This document shows positions 1 to 7,490 of a DNA stretch of 32,545 nt, piece by piece. Position numbers and translations under genes: made by a program. The notes beneath the pieces are model-generated. The model was not told the DNA's origin. It saw nothing but the letters and a program-made list of their open reading frames with translations, and ran no database searches. Numbering within the stretch: position 1 is the stretch's first letter; every line of letters begins with the position of its first letter. The stretch comes from an uncultured Prevotella sp. (lineage in GTDB: Bacteria > Bacteroidota > Bacteroidia > Bacteroidales > Bacteroidaceae), in the NCBI GenBank assembly GCA_900551985.1, contig URYG01000011.1:1-32545 (forward strand), given 5' to 3'.

Positions 1-64
1 TAATCATCTAATTTACAACACCTTATACCATCCCGGTGAAGAGTGAAGAGTAAATTAGAAAATG
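1..64. repeat. short tandem repeat inside an inverted repeat downstream of the acyltransferase pair
   Basis: A 9-bp inverted repeat, CTAATTTAC (8-16) and GTAAATTAG (50-58), encloses a nested CACC/GGTG pair (19-22 and 35-38) and two tandem copies of GAAGAGT (38-51). It lies just past the minus-strand stop at 65, so it may form a 3' hairpin on that transcript. No T-run follows on the minus strand, so I do not call it an intrinsic terminator. Confidence 0.4.
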
Positions 65-1057
65 CTATTCTTTTTCCTTGTAGAAAATTTTGTTGGCACC
101 GCTTGTAATCTGCAGCGCCTCAGGATGTTCCTCAATAAAGCTGTTGATGTGGCGGATACGCTTCTCCTCCAGGATTTCATCCACGGCAATGAGAATGCCC
201 GTCTCCTCTACATCGCCGAAGCCATAATTGATGGCTGTACCAAAGAGCTTCATGGTAGGACTGAGGTTCATATAGGCATTCACCAGAGGAGGAATATTGA
301 AACCGAGCTGGCGAATCTCATGATTCAGAATGCGATAGTCGGCACGGAAATCATCTTCTGTGAAGATAGCTGCCATCTCGCTCTCAGGAGTTTCCAACTT
401 CAATGGCTTCATCGGAATCACCAGGTTCTCCTTGTCATCAAAATGCTTCTTGAGGAAGTAGAGAATCATATCGCGGCCACGACGGATGTAAGAAGGATAC
501 ATCGTCATCTTGCCGAAGAAATACTTTACATCCGGATAGAGCACGGTGAGGGCGCCCAATCCATCCCAAAGATTGTCGAGAGCAAAGATACTCTTGGTAT
601 TCTTGCGCACATTCTGATACTCGAGAGAGACGAACGAACGGCCCAGCTCCACAGTATATGGCATATATTCCTTCAGGAACTTATCTGAAAAGTGGAACAT
701 GTGACTGGTAGCAAGCTTAGGCTGCCCCTTTTCATCAAGTTCCCAATCCTTGCCCAGGAGATAACGGTAGCCACCGATAATCTCGTTAGCCTCTGGATTC
801 CAGACAATAAGCTGCTTGTAGCAGTTGTCACCAAAGTCGAATTCGTCAAGGTCCATCGATTTACCCGTTCCACCACCTGCTTCGCGGAAAGCGATTTCAC
901 GAAGGCGACCAATCTCCTTCAATACATTTGGCGAATCATTAGCCGTAACGATATATATTTCGTTATGACTCTTGTTGGTCATACGAAGCTGCTTATCGGG
1001 AGTCAACTCGCTCTTCAGCAGTTCGCGGTCAATCGGTTGGATGATTTCTTCTTCCAT
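65..1057 (-). CDS. glsB: GNAT-like N-acyltransferase, probable GlsB of glycine-lipid synthesis
   Basis: A 330-residue protein of the Acetyltransf_5/OlsB-like ('hemolysin'-annotated) family. Visible family features are RLREIAFREAGGGTG (residues 51-65), an acidic DLDEFDFGD stretch just after it, and IIGGYRYL (about 93-100), the pattern of acyl-ACP-dependent N-acyltransferases. In Bacteroides thetaiotaomicron a pair of this type (GlsB/GlsA) makes N-acyl-3-hydroxyacyl glycine lipids: GlsB acylates the amine and GlsA adds the second chain. Here it lies 80 bp downstream of a PlsC-type acyltransferase on the same strand, which supports that assignment. No signal peptide or membrane segment is seen, so it should act at the inner face of the membrane. 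The amino-acid substrate (glycine, ornithine or other) cannot be read from the sequence; the gene symbol rests on family plus partner. Confidence 0.75.
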   Translation of the reverse strand: MEEEIIQPIDRELLKSELTPDKQLRMTNKSHNEIYIVTANDSPNVLKEIGRLREIAFREAGGGTGKSMDLDEFDFGDNCYKQLIVWNPEANEIIGGYRYLLGKDWELDEKGQPKLATSHMFHFSDKFLKEYMPYTVELGRSFVSLEYQNVRKNTKSIFALDNLWDGLGALTVLYPDVKYFFGKMTMYPSYIRRGRDMILYFLKKHFDDKENLVIPMKPLKLETPESEMAAIFTEDDFRADYRILNHEIRQLGFNIPPLVNAYMNLSPTMKLFGTAINYGFGDVEETGILIAVDEILEEKRIRHINSFIEEHPEALQITSGANKIFYKEKE

Positions 1058-1137
1058 AATTCTCTATATAATATCGATAATTATCTTGTTCTATTTCTCT
1101 TATTTTTTTATGATTGCTAACCGTAGAAGGGTTCTCA

Positions 1138-1965
1138 CTAGAGTTCGTAAACCCTGTCCTTCACATACTGTGCCCACTCTGTAGCCGACTTGCTGTGATC
1201 GAAAGTCTGCCATGGAATCGGCTTGCCGATGGCGATGCGGAAATGCTTGCCCACATTCTTGTACATCTCATCCACGAGGAACATCATGGCAAGGTTGAAA
1301 GGCAGATGTTTGTCGCTGAACCTGGCGATGCGATAGAACCGCTCGGAGTTCTGACCACCGAAATGGATAGGTACCACATCACGCTGATATTCCACGCTCT
1401 TGGAGATGAAAGTCTTCTTCCAAGGCAAATCGCGGATGCTGCCATCAGGCTGCTTGCGGCTGTTCAATCCCGCAGGGAACATCAGCATGTGGTTGTCGCT
1501 CTGGAATCCTGCCTCTACCATGCGAGGAAAGTCACGGCTCTGTCTGCCGGTCTTATTGATACCGATGCTCACCGGCTTCAAGCCCGGGAGATTGAGCAGC
1601 AGATCGTTTACCAGATAGCGGAACTTACCATCATAATGCGTTCCGATGATGGAACCGAGGCACACACCGTCCTGTCCACCCAGCGGATGATTAGACACGA
1701 AAGTATAGAGCTTGCCATCATTCTTATCCGGCAAATTCTCCAAGCCTACGATTTCTACATCCATCTTCAGATAGCGCACACATTCTGTAAGCCACTCCGT
1801 ACCGGAGAGGTTTCGGCTTTCCCACAAGAACCTGTTCACTTCGTCTTCGTGTATAATCTTTTTCAGCCAAGACACGAGGAATCCAGGAACAAATTTAGCT
1901 TTGCTCCCCATCTTATTCTTCAGTATCTTTTCTATGTCTATCGTTTTCTCTATTGAACCACTCAT
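1138..1965 (-). CDS. glsA: PlsC-like O-acyltransferase, probable GlsA of glycine-lipid synthesis
   Basis: A 275-residue lysophospholipid-acyltransferase-like (PlsC/LPLAT) protein. The catalytic block reads SNHPLGGQDG (residues 91-100), so His93 and Asp99 are separated by five residues rather than the usual four of HX4D. The substrate-binding block reads FPAGLNSR (163-170) in place of the common FPEGTRS. PVSIGINKTGRQS (131-143) and VVPIHFGG follow the usual LPLAT order. By analogy with Bacteroides GlsA it would O-acylate the hydroxyl of an N-acyl-3-hydroxyacyl amino acid to make a diacyl aminolipid. It is first in a two-gene minus-strand operon with the GNAT gene, and a TAACTTTG -7 element lies 26-33 bp upstream of its start. 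A glycerolipid substrate is the main alternative. Confidence 0.75.
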   Translation of the reverse strand: MSGSIEKTIDIEKILKNKMGSKAKFVPGFLVSWLKKIIHEDEVNRFLWESRNLSGTEWLTECVRYLKMDVEIVGLENLPDKNDGKLYTFVSNHPLGGQDGVCLGSIIGTHYDGKFRYLVNDLLLNLPGLKPVSIGINKTGRQSRDFPRMVEAGFQSDNHMLMFPAGLNSRKQPDGSIRDLPWKKTFISKSVEYQRDVVPIHFGGQNSERFYRIARFSDKHLPFNLAMMFLVDEMYKNVGKHFRIAIGKPIPWQTFDHSKSATEWAQYVKDRVYEL

Positions 1966-1990
1966 TTTTAGTAAACCTAATAAGTACGTG

Positions 1991-1998
1991 CAAAGTTA
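1991..1998 (-). promoter_or_regulatory. Bacteroidetes-type -7 promoter element for the acyltransferase operon
   Basis: Reads TAACTTTG on the minus strand, a perfect TAnnTTTG, ending 26 bp before the glsA start. I see no clear TTTG element 19-21 bp further upstream, so the -33 element is weak or absent. Confidence 0.6.
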
Positions 1999-2049
1999 GT
2001 TTTTCTTTTTTAAATATGAGTCATTTTTCCCGAAAAATTATCAATAATG

Positions 2050-2081
2050 CCGAAAAATAGTGCATTTTTCCACTTTTTCGG
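2050..2081. repeat. CCGAAAAA / TTTTTCGG inverted repeat
   Basis: CCGAAAAA at 2050-2057 pairs with TTTTTCGG at 2074-2081. A further direct copy, CCGAAAAAT, begins at 2030, exactly 20 bp upstream. The arrangement is operator-like, but the AT-rich background makes short matches easy to find. Confidence 0.4.
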
Positions 2082-2140
2082 GAGAAATCAAGACAAAAAA
2101 CATCGTTTTTCGCGAATTACTAGATACCAGCGAATAAGGA

Positions 2141-2169
2141 GCGAAAAAATGAAAAAATCATTTTTTTGC
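2141..2169. repeat. AT-rich 12-bp hairpin upstream of the rsmH promoter
   Basis: GCGAAAAAATGA (2141-2152) and the run ending at 2169 form a 12-bp stem with one G-T pair and a five-A loop. It lies between the two divergent promoters, so neither predicted transcript includes it. A DNA-level role such as a protein site, cruciform or bend would be the likeliest use. Confidence 0.4.
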
Positions 2170-2218
2170 GCCCGTTTCATAAAATTTGTGGGGAAACATG
2201 GAGCTATGTGAGGATTTT

Positions 2219-2259
2219 TATGTACCTTTGGAGCCGAATTCCTATTAAATAGGTACATA
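2219..2259 (+). promoter_or_regulatory. rsmH (dcw) promoter with overlapping 9-bp inverted repeat
   Basis: TACCTTTG at 2223-2230 matches the TAnnTTTG -7 element. It predicts a start near 2237 and a leader of about 100 nt. TATGTACCT (2219-2227) and its perfect complement AGGTACATA (2251-2259) flank the start region, so the -7 element lies partly inside a 9-bp dyad. A smaller CCTAT/ATAGG pair (2241-2245, 2249-2253) is nested inside. No good -33 TTTG is seen, as would suit an activator-dependent or repressed promoter. Confidence 0.5.
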
Positions 2260-2338
2260 CGCGCTGTATATAAGTACATGCACGTGAAAGAAACAAGTTA
2301 AAAATAAGTAACTTACAAAAGAAAAAGATTCAAGAAGA

Positions 2339-3253
2339 ATGATCAAGACAGCAGAAACATATCACGTACCCGTGCTCCTCAAAGAGAGCGTTGACGGACT
2401 CAACATCCAGCCAGGCGGCATCTATGTAGATGTTACCTTCGGCGGTGGAGGACATTCCAGGGAGATCATCTCCCGCCTGAGCGAGGGAGCACATCTCTAC
2501 AGCTTCGACCAGGACGCTGATGCCGAGCGCAACGTGGTGGCAAATCCCAACTTCACCTTTGTATGCTCCAACTTCAGATACCTGAAGAACTGGATGAGAT
2601 ACTATGGCGTGGAGGGACTGGACGGACTACTCGCCGATCTCGGTGTATCGAGTCATCATTTCGACGACGAGACCCGCGGATTCTCCTTCCGCTTTGATTC
2701 TCCTCTCGACATGCGCATGAACAAGAGAGCCGGGAAGACTGCTGCCGACATCGTGAACGAATACGAGGAAGAGGCACTTGCCGACATCTTCTATCTCTAC
2801 GGCGAACTGAAGAATTCCCGCCGCATCGCTTCAACGCTGGTCAAGGCAAGAGCCGCAAGCCCTATCAAGACCACCAAGGACTTCATGGCTGCCGTGGAAC
2901 CCCTCTTCAAGCGAGAGCGGGAGAAGAAGGAGATGGCAAAGCTCTTCCAGGCACTGCGCATAGAGGTGAATCACGAGATGGATGCCCTGAAAGAAATGCT
3001 CCGCTCTGCCACCGAACTGCTCAAGCCGGGAGGAAGACTCTCGGTGATTACCTATCACTCACTGGAAGACCGCATCGTGAAGAATATGATGAAGGCGGGC
3101 AATCCAGAGGGCAAGGTAGAACAGGACTTCTTCGGAAGAATCGAGACGCCTTTCAAGCTCGTCAACAACAAGGTGATCATACCAGACGCCGATGAGCAGG
3201 AGAGAAACCCGAGAAGCCGCAGCGCCAAGTTGAGAATCGCAGAAAAGAAATAG
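2339..3253 (+). CDS. rsmH: 16S rRNA (cytosine-1402-N4)-methyltransferase RsmH (MraW)
   Basis: A 304-residue SAM-dependent methyltransferase that N4-methylates C1402 in the decoding centre of 16S rRNA. HVPVLLKE near the N-terminus, VDVTFGGGGHS (SAM loop, residues 30-40), LLADLGVSSHHFDD (97-110), RGFSFR and PLDMRM, and the late ALRIEVNHE and VITYHSLEDRIVK blocks are all family signatures. The length is normal. It is the first gene of the dcw cluster here, 47 bp upstream of ftsL, and it follows the dyad-bearing promoter region. It is usually preceded by mraZ, which is missing. Confidence 0.97.
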   Translation: MIKTAETYHVPVLLKESVDGLNIQPGGIYVDVTFGGGGHSREIISRLSEGAHLYSFDQDADAERNVVANPNFTFVCSNFRYLKNWMRYYGVEGLDGLLADLGVSSHHFDDETRGFSFRFDSPLDMRMNKRAGKTAADIVNEYEEEALADIFYLYGELKNSRRIASTLVKARAASPIKTTKDFMAAVEPLFKREREKKEMAKLFQALRIEVNHEMDALKEMLRSATELLKPGGRLSVITYHSLEDRIVKNMMKAGNPEGKVEQDFFGRIETPFKLVNNKVIIPDADEQERNPRSRSAKLRIAEKK

Positions 3254-3300
3254 AGTAAATGAGATTATCATGTAACTGCAATCATGTAATGCAATAGAAA

Positions 3301-3804
3301 ATGAAACAAGATAAAGAAAAACCAGAAACAAGCAGCCCGGCTGAAGAACAGAAGCCGCAGGCTTCTGAGCCAGCAAAGACTCAGGAGAAGGCGCAGCCGG
3401 AAGCTCCCAAACCGGCTCCGCAGGCTTCGCTCAAGGAAGTGATTGCCAAGCAGGCCATCGAGGAGGAAGTATCGGGCTCTGCCAGCTTCACACTGCGCAA
3501 AATTCTGGGTGGTGACATTCTCACCGCACAAATCATCAGAAAGCAGATATGGCTGTTCATGCTCATCGTGGTTTTCATTATTATCTACATATCCAACCGA
3601 TACAGCATCCAGAAGGATCTCATCGAATTGGATCAACTGCAAAAAGAGCTGCAAGACACGAAATACAAAGCACTGTCAACCAGCAGTCAGATAACAGAGA
3701 AGAGTCGTGAAAGCAATGTGCTCGATATGCTGAAACACAGCAAGGACAGCACCCTGCACATCGCCACACAACCTCCTTACATCATAAACGTACCAGAAGA
3801 ATGA
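3301..3804 (+). CDS. ftsL: FtsL-like divisome protein with long cytoplasmic tail
   Basis: A 167-residue bitopic membrane protein. Residues 1-80 form a Pro/Glu/Lys/Ala-rich, probably disordered cytoplasmic tail. One membrane helix spans about 82-98 (IWLFMLIVVFIIIYI). Residues 104-140 are heptad-like and could form the coiled coil expected of FtsL; the C-terminal part would be periplasmic. Identity rests on topology and on position between rsmH and ftsI, because FtsL sequence conservation is poor. FtsL normally forms a complex with FtsB and FtsQ and activates the FtsWI synthase. The tail is much longer than in typical FtsL proteins of about 100-120 residues. Its stop codon overlaps the ftsI start (ATGA), indicating translational coupling. 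Confidence 0.82.
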   Translation: MKQDKEKPETSSPAEEQKPQASEPAKTQEKAQPEAPKPAPQASLKEVIAKQAIEEEVSGSASFTLRKILGGDILTAQIIRKQIWLFMLIVVFIIIYISNRYSIQKDLIELDQLQKELQDTKYKALSTSSQITEKSRESNVLDMLKHSKDSTLHIATQPPYIINVPEE

Positions 3805-5957
3805 GCAAGTTTGAGCATAAGAAAGTAATGCCGCGCTATAGTGCCATCGCCATCATCATGACCCTGATTGCCACCGCCATCGTAGGAAAAGCACTCTACA
3901 TCATGACGGCTAAGCACGACTACTGGATGCAGGTTGCCGAGCGACAGAAGAGAGACTCCGTGACCGTGAAGCCTAACCGAGGCAACATCCTGAGCTGCGC
4001 AGGACAGCTGATGGCAAGTTCGCTGCCTGAGTTCAAGGTATTCATGGACTTCAAGGCGCTGACCGCAGCCGGCAACGACTCGCTTTGGGATGCCAAGCAG
4101 GATTCCATCTGCCAGGGACTCCACAAGATATTCCCGGAGAAAACTGCAGAGGAATTCAAGCGCCATCTCATAGAGGGACGCGGCAAGAAGAGCCGCCACT
4201 GGGCGGTATATGGAAGCCGTATCGACTATAATACCTTCACCGAGGTGAAGGCGCTGCCAGTATTCCGCCTCACTCCCTACAAGAGCGGATTCCACTGGGA
4301 GGAATACAATGCCCGCACCCGTACCTACGGTTCGCTGGCAGGAAGAACCATCGGAGCCATGTTTGGTGCCAAGGATACTGCCCGATTCGGACTGGAGCTG
4401 AGCTACGACTCCATCCTGCGCGGAACTAACGGTATCGTGCATCGCCGCAAGGTGCGCAACAAGTTCCTCGACATCACCGACACCCCTCCTATCGACGGTG
4501 CCGACATCGTTACCACCATCGATGTGAGCATGCAGGATCTTGCCGAGCGCTCACTCATCGAAGAGTTGAAGGAAATCAATGCCAACGTGGGTGTAGCCAT
4601 CGTGATGGATGTGCCTACCGGCGACATCAAGGCCATCGTAAACATGGAAAAATGCTTCGATGGCGAATACAGAGAGATTCACAACCATGCCGTGAGCGAC
4701 CTTCTGGAGCCGGGTTCGGTGTTCAAGCCTGCCTCGCTGCTCGTAGCGCTCGATGATGGCGTGGTAGATACTACCTATCGCGTGGAAACGGGAGGTGGCG
4801 TCTGGCAGATGTACGGACGAGACATGAAGGACCACAACTGGCGAAAGGGCGGATACGGAATGCTGACCTTTGCACAGACCTTGTGGTACAGTTCCAACAT
4901 CGGCGTGAGCCGAATCATCGACGACCACTACCGCAACTGTCCGGAGAAATTCGTACAGGGCATCTATCGCACCGGTCTGCACGACGACCTGAAGATTCCG
5001 CTGGTGGGAGCTACTCCTGCCCGAATCCGAATGCCGCACAGAAACAGCCACGGGCAGTATGACAACTGGGCAAAGACCAGCTTGCCATGGATGAGTATCG
5101 GATACGAAACGCAGATACCACCAATCTCTACCCTCACCTTCTACAACACCATCGCCAACAACGGTAAGATGATGCGTCCTAGATTCGTGAGCAAGGTAGT
5201 GAAGAACGGAGAAACCATCATGGAGTTTCCTCCAGAGGTGATGCGCGAACAGATAGCCAAGCCGCAATCCATCAATAAGATACAGACCATTCTGGAACAG
5301 GTGGTTAGCGTGGGACTGGGCAAAAAAGCCGGTTCGCCTAACTTCAAGGTTGCCGGAAAGACCGGTACGGCCCAGGTTTCCAAAGGAGCCGGCGGTTACA
5401 AGAGCGGCATTACCAACTATCTGGTGAGCTTTGCCGGCTACTTCCCTGCCGACAATCCTCGCTACAGCTGTATCGTCTGCATTCAGAAATCAGGTTTGCC
5501 AGCTTCCGGCGGCAGTATGAGCGGTAAGGTATTCCACGACATTGCCGAAGGCATCATGGCACAGAGTCTGAAACTCGACGTGAAGGATGCCAAGGATTCA
5601 GCCTCCATCTTCGTTCCGGACGTGAAGAACGGAAACGTGCTGGCTGCCGACTACGTACTCACCCACCTGGGCATCAAGACCAACACCAACTGGAGTGGAA
5701 GCTACGCCAACGGCAATCCTATCTGGGGCAAGGCAGAACGCATAGGAAGCAGAAGCATCAAGCTCATCAAGGAGAAGCAATACGGCAAAGGCACCGTACC
5801 GGATATTACGGGTATGGGAGCCAGAGACGCTATCTTCTGCATGGAGAGCAGGGGAATCAGAACCAGGATTCATGGCAGAGGCAAGGTAATCAAGCAGAGT
5901 CTCATGCCGGGAACACCGGTCAAGAAGGGTTCCATCTGTATCATCGAATTGAACTAA
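3801..5957 (+). CDS. ftsI: penicillin-binding protein, FtsI-type transpeptidase with PASTA domain
   Basis: A 718-residue class B penicillin-binding protein that cross-links septal peptidoglycan. There is an N-terminal membrane helix (about 12-36) and a dimerisation domain containing RGNIL (about 60-64). The transpeptidase domain shows all three active-site motifs: SVFK (Ser306-Lys309), SSN (364-366) and KTGT (520-523). One C-terminal PASTA domain (about 664-717) ends the protein; PASTA domains bind cell wall or assist folding of the transpeptidase. The start overlaps the ftsL stop by four bases. Its partner glycosyltransferase would be the FtsW encoded downstream. FtsI proteins with a C-terminal PASTA domain are common in Bacteroidota and are sometimes annotated as Spo5D-like; the gene context favours the septal role. 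Confidence 0.95.
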   Translation: MSKFEHKKVMPRYSAIAIIMTLIATAIVGKALYIMTAKHDYWMQVAERQKRDSVTVKPNRGNILSCAGQLMASSLPEFKVFMDFKALTAAGNDSLWDAKQDSICQGLHKIFPEKTAEEFKRHLIEGRGKKSRHWAVYGSRIDYNTFTEVKALPVFRLTPYKSGFHWEEYNARTRTYGSLAGRTIGAMFGAKDTARFGLELSYDSILRGTNGIVHRRKVRNKFLDITDTPPIDGADIVTTIDVSMQDLAERSLIEELKEINANVGVAIVMDVPTGDIKAIVNMEKCFDGEYREIHNHAVSDLLEPGSVFKPASLLVALDDGVVDTTYRVETGGGVWQMYGRDMKDHNWRKGGYGMLTFAQTLWYSSNIGVSRIIDDHYRNCPEKFVQGIYRTGLHDDLKIPLVGATPARIRMPHRNSHGQYDNWAKTSLPWMSIGYETQIPPISTLTFYNTIANNGKMMRPRFVSKVVKNGETIMEFPPEVMREQIAKPQSINKIQTILEQVVSVGLGKKAGSPNFKVAGKTGTAQVSKGAGGYKSGITNYLVSFAGYFPADNPRYSCIVCIQKSGLPASGGSMSGKVFHDIAEGIMAQSLKLDVKDAKDSASIFVPDVKNGNVLAADYVLTHLGIKTNTNWSGSYANGNPIWGKAERIGSRSIKLIKEKQYGKGTVPDITGMGARDAIFCMESRGIRTRIHGRGKVIKQSLMPGTPVKKGSICIIELN

Positions 5958-5995
5958 TATATATAATAAGGTGTAAATACATAAAGATATTAAAT

Positions 5996-7456
5996 ATGAA
6001 GTTACAAGAATTACTCAAAAACATCGAGCCGATTCAGATTGTCGGCGATGCTGATGTAGAGGTTTCGGGCGTAAACATCGACTCCCGAAAGATTAAGGAA
6101 GGTCACTTGTTCGTTGCTATCAAGGGCACTCAGGTTGACGGCCACCAGTTTATTCCTAAGGCATTGAGCCTGGGCGCAAAGTCGGTTTTGTGCGAGGATA
6201 TGCCTGATGAGAAAATCGAAGGCGTAACTTACATTCAGGTAGCATCTACAGAAGATGCTGTAGGTAAAGTGGCTACACTCTTCTATGGAGACCCATCCAA
6301 GAAACTGAAGTTGGTTGGCGTGACTGGCACCAATGGCAAGACCACCATCGCCACCTTATTATATAATATGTTCCGCAAGTTCGGCCATAAGTGCGGTCTG
6401 CTCTCTACCGTCTGCAATTACATTGAGGGCGAGGCGATTCCTGCCGACCACACTACCCCAGACCCTATCGAGCTGAACATGCTGCTGGGCAAGATGGTAG
6501 AGGCAGGATGCGAGTACGCCTTCATGGAGTGCTCTTCTCACGCCATCGCACAGAAGCGTATCGGCGGTTTGGAGTTCGCCGGCGGATTGTTCACCAACCT
6601 CACCCGCGACCATCTCGACTACCACAAGACATTCGAGAACTACCGCAACGCCAAGAAGGCATTCTTCGACGGTCTGCCTAAGACAGCCTTCGCCATCACC
6701 AATGCCGACGACAAGAACGGCATGATTATGGTACAGAACACCAAGGCTACCGTGAAGACCTACTCTACACGCTCTATGGCAGACTTCAAGGCAAGAATCC
6801 TGGAGTGTCACTTCGGCGGCATGTATCTGGAGATAGATGGCAGAGAGGTAGGCGTACAGTTTATCGGAAAATTCAATGTAAGCAATCTGCTTGCCGTATA
6901 TGGTGCGGCTGTCATGCTCGGCAAGAAACCTGAGGATGTACTCGTAGTGATGAGTACCCTTCACAGCGTAAGCGGACGATTGGAGCCTATCCAGTCGCCA
7001 GAAGGCTATACAGCCATCGTTGACTATGCTCATACACCAGATGCATTGGAGAACGTATTGAACGCCATCCACGAAGTACTCGACGGCAAGGGCGGAGAAG
7101 TGATTACCGTCTGCGGTGCCGGTGGAAACCGTGACAAGGGCAAGCGCCCATTGATGGCTCAAGAGGCTGTCAAGCAGAGCGATAAGGTTATCATCACCAG
7201 CGATAATCCTCGCTTCGAAGAGCCACAGGACATCATCAACGACATGCTGGCTGGTCTCAACGCCCAGCAGATGAAGAAGGTGATCAGCATCGTTGACCGC
7301 AAGGAAGCCATCCGCACAGCCTGCATGCTTGCCAAGAAGGGCGATGTGATCCTCGTTGCCGGTAAGGGACATGAAGACTATCAGGAGATCAAGGGCGTGA
7401 AGCACCACTTCGACGACAAGGAAGTGCTTCGCGAAATCTTCGGTATCAACAAGTAG
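5996..7456 (+). CDS. murE: UDP-MurNAc-L-Ala-D-Glu:meso-diaminopimelate ligase MurE
   Basis: A 486-residue Mur ligase that adds the third residue of the peptidoglycan stem peptide in the cytoplasm. The ATP-binding loop TGTNGKTT lies at 110-117. The lysine that is carbamylated in this family is probably Lys220 in ENYRNAKK. The specificity motif reads DNPR (403-406), the form associated with meso-diaminopimelate rather than L-lysine, so the wall is predicted to be of the DAP type. It lies 38 bp after ftsI and 34 bp before mraY with no promoter or terminator visible, so it should be co-transcribed. Confidence 0.97.
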   Translation: MKLQELLKNIEPIQIVGDADVEVSGVNIDSRKIKEGHLFVAIKGTQVDGHQFIPKALSLGAKSVLCEDMPDEKIEGVTYIQVASTEDAVGKVATLFYGDPSKKLKLVGVTGTNGKTTIATLLYNMFRKFGHKCGLLSTVCNYIEGEAIPADHTTPDPIELNMLLGKMVEAGCEYAFMECSSHAIAQKRIGGLEFAGGLFTNLTRDHLDYHKTFENYRNAKKAFFDGLPKTAFAITNADDKNGMIMVQNTKATVKTYSTRSMADFKARILECHFGGMYLEIDGREVGVQFIGKFNVSNLLAVYGAAVMLGKKPEDVLVVMSTLHSVSGRLEPIQSPEGYTAIVDYAHTPDALENVLNAIHEVLDGKGGEVITVCGAGGNRDKGKRPLMAQEAVKQSDKVIITSDNPRFEEPQDIINDMLAGLNAQQMKKVISIVDRKEAIRTACMLAKKGDVILVAGKGHEDYQEIKGVKHHFDDKEVLREIFGINK

Positions 7457-7490
7457 TATTATCATCTAATAGAAAAAGAGAAGAAGAAAA

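Larger units (their letters stand above)
1966..2338. other. 373-bp divergent intergenic region, AT-rich with several dyads
   Basis: No gene could be supported here. It holds the glsA -7 element (1991-1998), CCGAAAAAT twice at 20-bp spacing (2030-2038 and 2050-2058) with an inverted copy TTTTTCGG (2074-2081), a 12-bp near-perfect AT-rich hairpin (2141-2152 with 2158-2169), and the rsmH promoter with a 9-bp inverted repeat around it (2219-2259). In many Bacteroidota this is where mraZ would sit. No MraZ-like reading frame or TGGG repeats (known MraZ sites) are visible. Confidence 0.6.

Noticed and set aside
2088..2279. Possible small minus-strand gene (63 codons) in the rsmH upstream region, considered as an mraZ remnant
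   Set aside because: Composition is that of AT-rich non-coding DNA, it overlaps the dyads and the rsmH promoter, and it has no MraZ-like motif.
6359..7465. Long antisense frame opposite murE (368 codons)
   Set aside because: It is a shadow of murE codon bias; the translation has no recognisable domain and murE is unmistakable.
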